Of a stretch of DNA of 43,388 nt, positions 33,147 through 40,561 are shown one piece after another; the stretch's first letter is position 1, and each line of letters starts with the position of its first letter. The notes beneath the pieces were generated by a model. The model saw nothing but the letters and a program-made list of their open reading frames with translations, did not search any database and was not told the DNA's origin. This stretch comes from Zipacnadum sp036504235 (lineage in GTDB: Bacteria > Armatimonadota > Zipacnadia > Zipacnadales > Zipacnadaceae): positions 1 to 43,388 of the forward strand of contig DASXVN010000002.1 in NCBI GenBank assembly GCA_036504235.1, read 5' to 3'. Made by a program: the position numbers and the translations under genes.

Positions 33147-33363
33147 GGGGCGCGCGGTCGCGGCCTCGGTGGTCTCCCGGAGGGGCCGCACAAGCGCAGC
33201 GAGGTCGGCCCGGCCGTTGCCGTTTGTAGGGCGGGGGCTTGGCCGCCGTAGCTTTAGCGAAGGCGGGTGAGGCGCCGTTCCGGGAACGAACCACCCACCC
33301 GTCCCCCATCGTCTCTAGTGCCATCAGCCGTACGATTTCGCCGCACCGAAAGAGGCCTGTATC
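33147..33363. repeat. Gap with R5, R2 fragment and R6
   Basis: R5 (33174-33216), a truncated R2 (33226-33240) and R6 (about 33246-33265, GTAGCTTTAGCGAAGGCGG) follow one another. No thiamine-pyrophosphate riboswitch motif was found in the leader of the ThiD-type gene. The final 90 bases hold no clear promoter. Confidence 0.75.
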
Positions 33364-34209
33364 ATGCGCAAACCTTACACCACCACCCCACCCGTGGTCA
33401 TGACCATCGCCGGCGTAGATTCCGGCGGCGGCGCCGGCGTGGCCGCCGACCTCAAGACCTTCGCCGCCCTCGGCGTCCACGGCACCTGCGCCGTCACCGC
33501 CCTCACCGCCCAGAACACCCAGGGCGTCACCGCCATCGTGCCCACGAGCCCCGAGATGGTCGTGGCCCAGATCGAGGCCAACGTCTCCGACTTCGGCTGC
33601 GACGCCCTCAAGACCGGCATGCTCGCCACCGCCGAGATCGTCGAGGCGGTCTACGCCTGCGTGGCGCGCCTGCACCTGAAGAACCTCGTCGTGGACCCGG
33701 TGATGATCGCCACCTCCGGCGCCCTCCTGCTCGCCCCGGAGGCCCGGGAGGCCTACCGCGAGATGCTCATCCCTGTCTCCACCGTCATCACCCCCAACGT
33801 CCCGGAGGCCGAGTCCCTGCTGGGCCACAGCCTGCACGGGGTGGACGACCTCCCCGCCGCGGCCCGCGAGCTTTCCCACCAGTGGGAGCCCGGTCCGGAG
33901 GCGGTCATCATCACGGGAGGTCATTGCGTGGAGAAGGGCGAAGCCACCGACGTTCTGTACGAGCGCAAGACCAATCGGGTGCACTACCTGCTCGGCCCGG
34001 CGCTGGAGACGGGGACCACGCATGGCTCCGGCTGTGTCTTCGCCGCGGCGCTCGCCGCCCATCTGTCCGCTGGCGCCCCGCTGCTCAAGGCGGCGCAGGC
34101 CGCCAAGCAGTTCACCACCGAGGCCCTCCGCTACGGCCTGCACCTGGGCGCCGGCGTCGGTCCGGTCAATCCGATGTGGAATCTAGTTCAGAAAGAGGAG
34201 ACGCGATGA
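33364..34209 (+). CDS. thiD: Hydroxymethylpyrimidine/phosphomethylpyrimidine kinase family (ThiD)
   Basis: Ribokinase-fold kinase of 281 residues. ThiD phosphorylates HMP and HMP-P in thiamine synthesis; close relatives phosphorylate pyridoxal-type substrates. Visible: VMTIAGVDSGGGAGVAADLKTF (12-33; the usual DSSGGAG reads DSGGGAG), GVHGTCAVTALTAQNT, the central ALKTGMLAT and VVDPVM, TPNVPEAESLLG, and the anion-hole/catalytic motif TGTTHGSGC (about 216-224), where Asp of the common GxGD is replaced by the ThiD-type GSGC. The start at 33364 has GAGG about 8 bases upstream. Its stop overlaps the next start as ATGA, so the two proteins are translationally coupled. No other thi genes are near, so the substrate could be other than HMP. 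Confidence 0.88.
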   Translation: MRKPYTTTPPVVMTIAGVDSGGGAGVAADLKTFAALGVHGTCAVTALTAQNTQGVTAIVPTSPEMVVAQIEANVSDFGCDALKTGMLATAEIVEAVYACVARLHLKNLVVDPVMIATSGALLLAPEAREAYREMLIPVSTVITPNVPEAESLLGHSLHGVDDLPAAARELSHQWEPGPEAVIITGGHCVEKGEATDVLYERKTNRVHYLLGPALETGTTHGSGCVFAAALAAHLSAGAPLLKAAQAAKQFTTEALRYGLHLGAGVGPVNPMWNLVQKEETR

Positions 34210-34985
34210 TCAAGCTGTCCGGTTGCCTGGAGATGCTCTTTGGTGAGGAAGAACACTTTGTAGACCGCATCCCCGCCGCGGCCCATGCGGGCCTGGACGC
34301 CTTTGAGTTCTGGGGCTATTCCAGCAAGGACCTCCCCGCCGTGGCCGCCGCCGCTCAGAAGGCCAAGCTCCCCCTGGCGGGCATGGTCCTGGAGTCCTCG
34401 GTAGGCATGCTCGACCTGCACCGCGCCGACGAGTGGGCCGCGGACGCCGAGAAGGCCTTCGCCGCCGCCCAGTCGGTCAACTGCTCCACGCTCATCTGCA
34501 CCACCGGCTGGGGCGACCAGTCCAACCTGGACCGCGGCTGGGGCCACGCCAGCATCGTAGGTTGCCTGCGCACCGCCGCCCCCCTGGCGGAGGCCGCGGG
34601 AATCACCCTGGTCCTCGAGCCGCTCAACATCCTGGTAGACCACCCCGGCTACTTCCTGGTCAGCAGCCTCGAGGGCTTTGCCATAGTCGAGGAGGTCAAC
34701 AGCCCGGCGGTCAAGCTCCTCTACGACATCTACCACCAGCAAGTCAGCGAGGGCAACCTGATCGCCAATATCACCTCGCACATCGATCAAATCGGCCATT
34801 TCCACGCGGCGGATGTCCCCGGCCGCATGGAGCCGGGCCTGGGCGAGATCAACTGGGCCAACGTCCTGAACGCGATCAACGAGAGCGGCTACGACAAGTA
34901 CGTAGGCCTGGAATACAAGCCCTCGGTCCCCACGCCCGAGAGCCTAAAGTACGTAAAGTCCCTCCGCGACGCGATCAACCGGTAG
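34206..34985 (+). CDS. Hydroxypyruvate isomerase-like TIM-barrel protein
   Basis: Cytoplasmic xylose-isomerase-like TIM barrel of 259 residues, the length of Hyi/OtnI proteins, which interconvert hydroxypyruvate and tartronate semialdehyde or isomerise related keto acids. Metal-site motifs are LEPLN (Glu138), LLYDIYHQQ (Asp174), HFHAADVPGRMEPGLGEINW (His200; Glu209) and VGLEYKP (Glu236), matching the family. The ATG at 34206 overlaps the upstream stop, with AGAGGAGA inside the upstream gene as its ribosome-binding site. Alternative roles (another sugar isomerase or epimerase) are open. The tight pairing with a ThiD-like kinase is unusual; a shared sugar- or vitamin-related pathway is inference. 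Confidence 0.85.
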   Translation: MIKLSGCLEMLFGEEEHFVDRIPAAAHAGLDAFEFWGYSSKDLPAVAAAAQKAKLPLAGMVLESSVGMLDLHRADEWAADAEKAFAAAQSVNCSTLICTTGWGDQSNLDRGWGHASIVGCLRTAAPLAEAAGITLVLEPLNILVDHPGYFLVSSLEGFAIVEEVNSPAVKLLYDIYHQQVSEGNLIANITSHIDQIGHFHAADVPGRMEPGLGEINWANVLNAINESGYDKYVGLEYKPSVPTPESLKYVKSLRDAINR

Positions 34986-35075
34986 GAGGGTCGGCGTCGG
35001 GCGTCTCGCCGGTGTGCCGCTGCCGTTTGTAGGGCGGGGCCTACGCCATATCCACACACAGGGAGGCACACGATC
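34986..35075. repeat. Short gap with R7 half and R2 fragment
   Basis: Half of an R7 hairpin (about 35003-35017), one R8 heptamer and a truncated R2 (35029-35046) precede the small membrane protein gene. Confidence 0.65.
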
Positions 35076-35354
35076 ATGGCGGAGCAAAAGCTGGAGAACC
35101 ACCGGCGACTGATCGCGGGAGCCGCGTACAGCGCCTGGGTGGCGTTGCTGATGGGGGTAGTGCTGCTGACGGCCGCCTGGCTAGCGGCGCTCTACGTCCA
35201 CGACTCCGCGCCGGAGCTGATCAAGGTCTGGGTTGGAACCACGCCGGAGCAGTTCTGGACGATAGTCCTCTGGTCGGTAAGCGCCTTCAAGCTGTGCCTC
35301 TGGGGCTGGCTGCTAGTGGCGACGTTCCTTTCCAGTTGGTGGCGCGCGATCTAG
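35076..35354 (+). CDS. Small two-helix membrane protein, unknown function
   Basis: Predicted inner-membrane protein of 92 residues. The N-terminus is charged (MAEQKLENHRR), with transmembrane helices at about 17-41 and 62-86 separated by a short loop (VHDSAPELIKVWVGTTPEQ). No motif is recognised. The ATG has GGGAGG 10 bases upstream, and codon use is like the neighbours. It is the last plus-strand gene before a convergent phosphoribosyltransferase gene. Confidence 0.7.
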   Translation: MAEQKLENHRRLIAGAAYSAWVALLMGVVLLTAAWLAALYVHDSAPELIKVWVGTTPEQFWTIVLWSVSAFKLCLWGWLLVATFLSSWWRAI

Positions 35355-35410
35355 GAGAGGGGGGCAGGGGGGGATGAGGCCGGCCGGCCGCTGCCCGAGG
35401 CCTCCCTCTC

Positions 35411-36109
35411 CTACTCCCCAAAATCCTTAATGATCCGCACTGCCTCCGCTTCGCTGACCTGGTCGAAGTTCCGATACGCCTCGCCCACGGCCGAGAAGTT
35501 CCGGGTCTCGCGCAGGTTCGGGCAGTAGACGGCGGCCACGTCCTGCGCCAGCGCCTCCACGGCTTCCCGGTGCCCGGTCCCCACCGCGACCACCAGCCGA
35601 TCCGCCCCCGCTTTGGTCAGCGCCCTAATCGCCACCCGCAGAGTCGAGCCGGTCGCCAGCCCGTCATCCACCAGGATCACGGTCCGCCCCGCCACCCGCG
35701 GAAAGGCCCGTTCCCCGCGCAGCGACCGCGAGCGCGACTCCACCTTATCGCTAGCCCGCCAGACGTCGGCTTCCATCTGCTGCTTGTTGATCCCCAGCCG
35801 CGCCGCGAGGGTTTCATCCAGCACTACGGTCCCGTCCCAGGCCACGCCGCCGTAGCCGAACTCGGGATTCCACTCCGGCGTAACCTTAGCCACCACCACC
35901 GCATCCAGGGGCAGCCGCAGTTCCCGCGCCAGGATCGCCCCAATCACCAGCGCCCCCCGGGGCACCGCCAGCAGCAGCGCGTCGGTCCCTTTATACTCGG
36001 CCAGCATCCCGGCCAGCACCCGCCCCACTTCGTCGCGGTCCCGAAACACCGGCGTCCGGTCCCGCAGTTCCGGCAGGTCAAAGACCTTCCCCACCTGTAA
36101 GTCGCCCAT
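35411..36109 (-). CDS. Phosphoribosyltransferase domain protein
   Basis: Cytoplasmic type I phosphoribosyltransferase-fold protein of 232 residues. It shows LLAVPRGALVIGAILARELRLPLDAVVV (about 46-73) with the pyrophosphate loop, KVTPEWNPEFGYGGVA, and the PRPP motif TVILVDDGLATGSTLRVA (143-160). It belongs to the stand-alone group often annotated simply as phosphoribosyltransferase. No nucleobase specificity is evident; some relatives act as regulators. The start at 36109 is chosen because GGAGG lies 6 bases upstream; further upstream codons run into an R1 repeat. It is the only minus-strand gene between 29 and 43 kb. Confidence 0.85.
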   Translation of the reverse strand: MGDLQVGKVFDLPELRDRTPVFRDRDEVGRVLAGMLAEYKGTDALLLAVPRGALVIGAILARELRLPLDAVVVAKVTPEWNPEFGYGGVAWDGTVVLDETLAARLGINKQQMEADVWRASDKVESRSRSLRGERAFPRVAGRTVILVDDGLATGSTLRVAIRALTKAGADRLVVAVGTGHREAVEALAQDVAAVYCPNLRETRNFSAVGEAYRNFDQVSEAEAVRIIKDFGE

Positions 36110-36296
36110 ACCGCACCTCCGCCCAGAGTCCTGATGAAGGTGAGGACTACCCACACCGGGCGCAGGTTCACGCCGGAGCTTGCCCCGCGAAACCTCCACC
36201 CGCGCCTGCCGCGCAGGTTCCTGGTAGCCGCGGGCGGCGCAAGCTCCGCCCCTACGGGGGAAACGGCCGGCCGCCGTTTCCGTAAGCTCCCCCTCC
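36110..36296. repeat. Right half of an R1 element between divergent genes
   Basis: About 36171-36267 is an R1 derivative: a degenerate left half, then CGCGGGCGGCGCAAGCTCCGC-type right half ending CCCCTAC, followed by GGGGGAAACGGCC. No gene lies here. Confidence 0.7.
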
Positions 36297-36325
36297 TTGC
36301 ACCCTCTGCCGCCTTGGTGTATCAT
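36297..36325 (+). promoter_or_regulatory. Probable promoter of the 2-oxoacid:ferredoxin oxidoreductase cluster
   Basis: TTGCAC (36297-36302) and TATCAT (36320-36325) are 17 bases apart and 60 bases upstream of the delta-subunit ATG. Confidence 0.55.
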
Positions 36326-36384
36326 TACCTAGTCGCGCAGCGCGCCCCGGCGCGCACTTATTGTTGCGGTTTCGAGGTCATTCG

Positions 36385-36621
36385 ATGTTCATCGTCAAGG
36401 TAAATCCCGATCGTTGCAAGGCCTGCAATCTCTGCCTGCACTTCTGCCCCACGGGCGGCCTGGCCGCCTCCGAGGGCTTCAACGCCGCCGGCTATCACCC
36501 CATTCACCAGGTGGACCCGGAGAAATGCACCGGCTGCCGCCAGTGCGTCCTGATGTGCCCCGACGTGGCCATTGAGATCTACAAAGTAACCGAACCAACC
36601 GCCGACCCGGTCACCAGCTAG
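36385..36621 (+). CDS. korD: 2-oxoacid:ferredoxin oxidoreductase delta subunit (ferredoxin)
   Basis: Small 2[4Fe-4S] ferredoxin of 78 residues. Cluster motifs are Cys11/14/17 with Cys21P and Cys48/51/54 with Cys58P. It is the delta (ferredoxin) subunit of the four-subunit KOR/VOR family and hands electrons from the TPP site to free ferredoxin. The ATG at 36385 has GAGGT 7 bases upstream; an in-frame TTG at 36361 is less likely. It is the first gene of a plus-strand run of delta, alpha, beta and gamma subunits, each separated by repeat-bearing gaps. Confidence 0.88.
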   Translation: MFIVKVNPDRCKACNLCLHFCPTGGLAASEGFNAAGYHPIHQVDPEKCTGCRQCVLMCPDVAIEIYKVTEPTADPVTS

Positions 36622-36810
36622 GGCCTTGTCGTTGCCGTTTCCATCGGTGGCACCGGCGTCCCGCCCTGAGCCTGTCGCAGGGTCCCGCCGGTGTGCCTTT
36701 CGCCTTTTCCCTACCCTCCCCTATTGAGGGGAGGGCGGCGGCGTCCCCGCCGCCGGGGAGGGGTCCGCCGTTCGCCGTTGCCGTCATCACAACCAAGGAA
36801 AGATCACACC
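36622..36810. repeat. Gap with split R7 and two stacked hairpins
   Basis: An R7-like sequence is split around GCCCTGAGCCTGTCGCAGGG (about 36640-36690). Two hairpins follow, CCCTCCCCTATTGAGGGGAGGG (36715-36736) and GGCGGCGTCCCCGCCGCC (about 36737-36754), then R8. AAGGAAAG precedes the alpha-subunit start. Confidence 0.75.
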
Positions 36811-37860
36811 ATGACTGAACGTATCCTAATGGATGGCAATCGGGCGACCGCCGAGGGCGCTATCGCCGGCGGCTGCCGCCATTTCTTCGGCTATCCCATC
36901 ACTCCCCAGAGCCATATTCCCGAGCATATGTCCAAGCGCATGCCCGAGGTCGGCGGGGTCTATCTCCAGGCTGAGAGCGAGGTCGCCGCGATCAACATGT
37001 GCTACGGCGCCGCCGCTACCGGCGCGAAGGTCATGACCTCCTCCTCCTCCCCCGGCGTCTCGCTAATGCAGGAGGGCATCTCCTATATGTACGGCGCCGA
37101 GCTGCCCTGCGTGATCGTCAATATGGTCCGCGGCGGCCCGGGCCTCGGCAATATCGCCGCCGCCCAGAGCGACTACTGGCTCTCCACCCGCGGCGGCGGC
37201 CATGGCGACGGCCAGATGATCACCTGGGCCCCCTGGTCGGTCCAGGAGTGCTACGATTTGACCTGCGAGGCTTTCGACCTGGCCCTCAAGTACCGCGCCC
37301 CGGTCTCGGTGCTAGGCGACGGCATCCTGGCGCAGATGATGGAGCCGGTAGTCACCCGCGAGCCGCTGCCGGTAGAATATCCGAAGCCCGAGTGGTCGGT
37401 GGGCGGCCCCCGGAACGGTCGCCCCAAGCGCGTGATCAGCAGCATCTACATCGCGCCGGAGGTCCTCGAGGACCTCAACCACCGCCTCTATGCCCGTTAC
37501 GCCCAGGCGGCTATCGAGGACCTGCGCTTTGAGGAGTACGGCGCCGAGGACCCGGATATTCTAGTCTGCGCCTACGGCATCTCCGCCCGCGTCTGCCAGA
37601 CCGCGGTAGACATGGTAGCCGCCCAGGGCCTCAAAGTCCGCATGTTCCGCCCCATCACCCTCTTCCCGTTCCCCTCGGCGCAGATCGCCACGTGGGCCGA
37701 GCGGGTCAAGCAGGTCCTGGTCGTAGAGCTGTCCATGGGCCAATTCGTAGAGGACGTCCGCCTCTCGGTAGAGGGCCGCTGCCCCGTCCAGTTCTCCGGC
37801 CACACCGGCGGCGTGCTCCACACGCCCGAAGAAGTAGCGGGTATTTTGGGCCAAATGTAG
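36811..37860 (+). CDS. korA: 2-oxoacid:ferredoxin oxidoreductase alpha subunit (KorA/VorB type)
   Basis: Alpha subunit of 349 residues, comprising the pyrimidine-binding and transketolase C-terminal-like domains of the four-subunit enzyme. It oxidatively decarboxylates 2-oxoacids to acyl-CoA, reducing ferredoxin. Family marks: GNRATAEGAIAGGCRHFFGYPITPQ (about 8-32), LQAESEVAAINMCYGAAATGAKVMTSSSSPG, GGPGLGNIAAAQSDYW, KYRAPVSVLGDGILAQMMEPV and a C-terminal FSGHTGGV. The sequence resembles proteins annotated VorB, so branched-chain 2-oxoacids or 2-oxoglutarate are both possible. It starts at the ATG with AAGGAAAG upstream. No GTA valine codon is seen in roughly the first half; they become frequent after about 37345. 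Confidence 0.9.
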   Translation: MTERILMDGNRATAEGAIAGGCRHFFGYPITPQSHIPEHMSKRMPEVGGVYLQAESEVAAINMCYGAAATGAKVMTSSSSPGVSLMQEGISYMYGAELPCVIVNMVRGGPGLGNIAAAQSDYWLSTRGGGHGDGQMITWAPWSVQECYDLTCEAFDLALKYRAPVSVLGDGILAQMMEPVVTREPLPVEYPKPEWSVGGPRNGRPKRVISSIYIAPEVLEDLNHRLYARYAQAAIEDLRFEEYGAEDPDILVCAYGISARVCQTAVDMVAAQGLKVRMFRPITLFPFPSAQIATWAERVKQVLVVELSMGQFVEDVRLSVEGRCPVQFSGHTGGVLHTPEEVAGILGQM

Positions 37861-37920
37861 GGTGCCCGCAGGGCGGGATAGGGCCGCTGCCGTTCAGTCC
37901 CAAACACGACAGGAGCAACC

Positions 37921-38694
37921 ATGAGCACTGATACCGAGATCATGAATGACGCGGGCCTCGAGCCCGTTTACACCCTGCCCGAGTCTATGGAGCGCGACAT
38001 CCCCATGCGCTACTGCCCGGGGTGTACGCATCCTCTGGCCCACCGCCTGTGCGCGGAGGTCCTCGAGGAGCTAGGCATCACCGACCGCACCGTCCTGATC
38101 GCCTCGGTCGGCTGCTCGGTTTTCGCCAACGAGTTCTTCACGGTAGACGGCGTGCAGGCCTCGCACGGCCGCGCCCCGGCGGTCGCCACCGGCGTCAAGC
38201 GCGTCCACCCGGACAACATCGTCTTCACCTACCAGGGCGACGGCGACCTGGCCAGCATCGGCATGGCCGAGACCATCCACGCCGCGGCCCGGGGCGAGCA
38301 GATCACCATCGTCTTCCTCAACAATGGCGTCTACGGGATGACCAAGGGCCAGATGGCCCCCACCACCCTGATCGGCCAAAAGACCACCACCAGCCCCTAC
38401 GGCCGCAGCGCCGAGGACACCGGCTACCCGATAGACGTCTGCGCCCTCCTGGCCACGCTCCCCGGCGTGTCCTACCTGGCTCGCGAGACGCTAATCGCGC
38501 CCAAGTACGTAATGCGCGCCAAGCGCGCCCTAAAGAAGGCCTTCCAGTACCAGATTGACGGCAAGGGCTTCGGCCTGGTAGAGCTGCTGAGCATCTGCCC
38601 GGCCTGGTGGTACATGGACTCCCTCCAAGCCTTCGAGCGCATGGAGGCGGAGGTTCTCCCGCAGTACCCGCTAGGCACGTTCGTAGAGAAGTAA
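37921..38694 (+). CDS. korB: 2-oxoacid:ferredoxin oxidoreductase beta subunit (TPP-binding)
   Basis: TPP-binding beta subunit of 257 residues. RYCPGCTHP (Cys32, Cys35) opens the domain, ASVGCSVFANEFF follows, and the TPP-Mg motif is FTYQGDGDLASIGMAETIHAA ... FLNNGVYGMTKGQ. AGGAG precedes the ATG at about 5 bases. Only 60 bases separate it from the alpha subunit, and this gap holds a short repeat fragment (GGTGCCCGCAGGGCGGGATA) that also occurs in front of the SDR gene. With subunits alpha, gamma and delta it forms one cytoplasmic enzyme. The gap to the gamma subunit is much larger. Confidence 0.9.
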   Translation: MSTDTEIMNDAGLEPVYTLPESMERDIPMRYCPGCTHPLAHRLCAEVLEELGITDRTVLIASVGCSVFANEFFTVDGVQASHGRAPAVATGVKRVHPDNIVFTYQGDGDLASIGMAETIHAAARGEQITIVFLNNGVYGMTKGQMAPTTLIGQKTTTSPYGRSAEDTGYPIDVCALLATLPGVSYLARETLIAPKYVMRAKRALKKAFQYQIDGKGFGLVELLSICPAWWYMDSLQAFERMEAEVLPQYPLGTFVEK

Positions 38695-39040
38695 CCGTTG
38701 ACCCTCCCGTAGGGGCGGAGCTCGCTCCGCCCGGCCGTTAGCCTTTGCCGTTAGCCGTACTGTAGGGCGGGGACTCGTGCCCGCCGGCCGTTTGTCGTTG
38801 CCTTTTGTAGGGGCGGAAGTTTTCGCGTCCGCGCGAAAATCTCCGCCCGCGTCAGGGCGAGGACCGTGACCTAGCAGTAGCCGCGGGCGGAGATTCGGCG
38901 AGTACGCCGAACTTCCGCCCCTACGCGGAAACGACCGCGTAGCCGTTGCCTTTCCCCCCTCCCCTGCCAGGAGAGGGGCCGGGGGTGAGGCGCCGTTGCC
39001 GTTAGCCGTTACCGACACTTCAGAGTAGAGAGTGAACCAT
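38695..39040. repeat. Large repeat gap inside the oxidoreductase cluster (R1 half, R2, complete R1, R3)
   Basis: It holds a left-half R1 (38709-38734), R8, R2 (38762-38790), R8, a complete R1 (38807-38934), R3 (about 38955-38992) and three R8 heptamers. The complete R1 has arms 38807-38851 and 38882-38934. Their outer and inner parts are complementary, while the hairpin in the middle of each arm differs (TTTTCGCG/CGCGAAAA against TTCGGCG/CGCCGAA). No gene is present. Confidence 0.85.
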
Positions 39041-39583
39041 ATGCGACACGCCATTTTCATGTCCGGCCGTGGGGGCCAAGGTGTCCTCCTTGCCGGTCAG
39101 ATCGTAGCCCAGGCCGCCGTCGAGGCGGGCCTCAACACCTCCTGGTACCCCATTTACGACCCGGAGGTCCGCGGTGGCCGCACCACCTGCATGATCGTCG
39201 TCGCCGACGGTCCGGTGGGCAGCCCCATCGCGGGCCAGTACACCTCCGCGCTGCTCATGGATGAGGGCGCCGTAGAGCGCCACCTCCGCGAGATCGCGCC
39301 GGAGGGCGTAGCGATCGTCAACACCTCCCTGGCCACGGTCCCGGCGGAGAGCACCGTGCGCACGGTAGGCGTCCCGGCCACCCAGATGGCCGAGCAGATC
39401 ATGGACGACCGCGCCACCAACATGGTCCTCCTCGGCGCCCTGGCCGCCGCCACCCAGGTCCTCAAGGTAGCGGACCTGGAGGCCGCGCTGGCCAAGCTCT
39501 TCTCCGCCAAGCGCTCGGACCTGGTAGCGCTAAACGTAAAGGCGATGGAGGCCGGCTACCAAGCCGCCCAGGAGCAACTCTAA
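39041..39583 (+). CDS. korC: 2-oxoacid:ferredoxin oxidoreductase gamma subunit
   Basis: Gamma subunit of 180 residues. MRHAIFMSGRGGQGVLLAGQIVAQAA matches the family start (GxGGQG). YDPEVRGGRTTCMIVV is the usual second motif, and LLGALAAATQVLK is near the end. It completes the KOR/VOR complex by binding CoA. The ATG at 39041 is preferred over a GTG at 39032 because the family begins close to the GRGGQG strand and GAGAGTG lies just upstream. It lies 346 repeat-filled bases after the beta subunit. Confidence 0.88.
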   Translation: MRHAIFMSGRGGQGVLLAGQIVAQAAVEAGLNTSWYPIYDPEVRGGRTTCMIVVADGPVGSPIAGQYTSALLMDEGAVERHLREIAPEGVAIVNTSLATVPAESTVRTVGVPATQMAEQIMDDRATNMVLLGALAAATQVLKVADLEAALAKLFSAKRSDLVALNVKAMEAGYQAAQEQL

Positions 39584-39746
39584 CCGCAGCTTGTAGGACC
39601 GGGGCTCGTCCGTTGTCGGGGAAACGACCGGTCCCGGCCATTCGCCGTTGCCTTTAGCCCCTCCCGTTCCGGGAGGGGTGCCCGAGGTCCGCCGAGGGCG
39701 GGGTGGGCCCGCCGTTCGCATCCGCACCACCTTAAGGAGCCACCAC
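39584..39746. repeat. Gap with hairpin CCCCTCCCG/CGGGAGGGG
   Basis: CCCCTCCCGTTCCGGGAGGGG lies at about 39659-39679, followed by GTGCCCGAGG..GGGCGGGGTGGGCCCGCCG. The block resembles those at 36712-36770 and 41750-41795. TTAAGGAGC precedes the translin gene. Confidence 0.7.
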
Positions 39747-40388
39747 ATGCTAACCGGCATTGAGAACATCGGCGCGCTAATCACCCAGGAGCTGGACCGT
39801 CAGGACGTGGCCCGCGAGGCGGCTTTCACCCTCTCGCGCCAGGTTATCCGCGCCGCTTCCATGGCCATCAAGTCCATCCACCGCCACGAGCCGGAGGCCG
39901 CGCACCAGCACCTCGAGCAGTGCGGCGCCCTGACCGCCCAGATGCTGGCGGCGCTGGCCGAGACCCCGGCCCTCCGTTTCGGCGGTTTCGTCGGCGATGC
40001 GGAGAAGGAATACGCCGAGGCGGCCCTGACCATCGCCTGCATCGAGGACACGCCCATCCCCGACCACAACGCCCTCGGCGTAGACGGCGCGGCCTGGCTC
40101 AACGGCCTCTCCGAGGCGGGTGGCGAGTTCCGCCGCCACGTGCTCGACGCCATCCGCGAGTGCGACCTCCAGGAGGCCGAGCGGTTCCTGGCGGCGATGG
40201 AGGAGACCTACTATTTCCTGATGGGTTTCGACTACCCCTCAGCGATTGACCGCGGCCTCCGCGGCCGCTGCGACAATCTAAGAGGCATGATCGAGCGCAC
40301 GAGAGGCGACCTAACCAACGCCCTCCGCCAGGCCAGCCTCGAGCAGCGTCTCATAGAGGTAGAGCAAAGCCTCGGCGCGCAGTCCTAG
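39747..40388 (+). CDS. Translin family protein
   Basis: Mostly helical protein of 213 residues resembling translin (PF01997), a nucleic-acid-binding octamer-forming family best known from eukaryotes and archaea, where archaeal members are often misnamed haloacid dehalogenases. Matching segments: REAAFTLSRQVIRAASMAIKSIHRHE (about 19-44), RFGGFVGDAEKEYAEA (about 76-91), LNGLSEAGGEFRRHVLDAIRECDLQEAERFL and YYFLMGFDYPSAIDRGLRGRCDNLRGMIERTRGDLT, the typical C-terminal signature. In translin the conserved Glu and Asp residues form the RNase site with TRAX. No TRAX-like partner is in the window. The ATG at 39747 has TTAAGGAG about 8 bases upstream. It follows the oxidoreductase genes on the same strand, with no obvious link in function. 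Confidence 0.8.
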   Translation: MLTGIENIGALITQELDRQDVAREAAFTLSRQVIRAASMAIKSIHRHEPEAAHQHLEQCGALTAQMLAALAETPALRFGGFVGDAEKEYAEAALTIACIEDTPIPDHNALGVDGAAWLNGLSEAGGEFRRHVLDAIRECDLQEAERFLAAMEETYYFLMGFDYPSAIDRGLRGRCDNLRGMIERTRGDLTNALRQASLEQRLIEVEQSLGAQS

Positions 40389-40561
40389 TAGTCGTTGCCG
40401 TTTCCCGGAGGGGCCGCACGAGCGCAGCGAGGCCGGCCCGGCCGTTAGCCGTTGCCTTTTGCCTTTCTCTCCCTATTTAGGGAGAGTACCCGGCGTCTGC
40501 GCCGGGGGAGAGGGTCCGCCGTTCGTCCTTCGCTCACAAAGAAAGTGACCAGGTTCACCCC
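40389..40561. repeat. Gap with R5 and two hairpins
   Basis: R5 lies at 40401-40444, then R8, CTCTCCCTATTTAGGGAGAG (about 40470-40489) and CCCGGCGTCTGCGCCGGG (about 40490-40507). The ribosome-binding site for the TTG-started gene downstream is weak. Confidence 0.75.

Noticed and set aside
33147..33363. Possible TPP riboswitch ahead of the ThiD-type gene
   Set aside because: The CUGAGA and ACCUGAUCUGGAUAAUGCCAGCG-type conserved parts are absent; the leader consists of R5, R2 and R6 repeats.
39747..40388. Haloacid dehalogenase call for the translin-like gene
   Set aside because: No DxD phosphatase motif exists. Related archaeal proteins are known to carry this wrong name.
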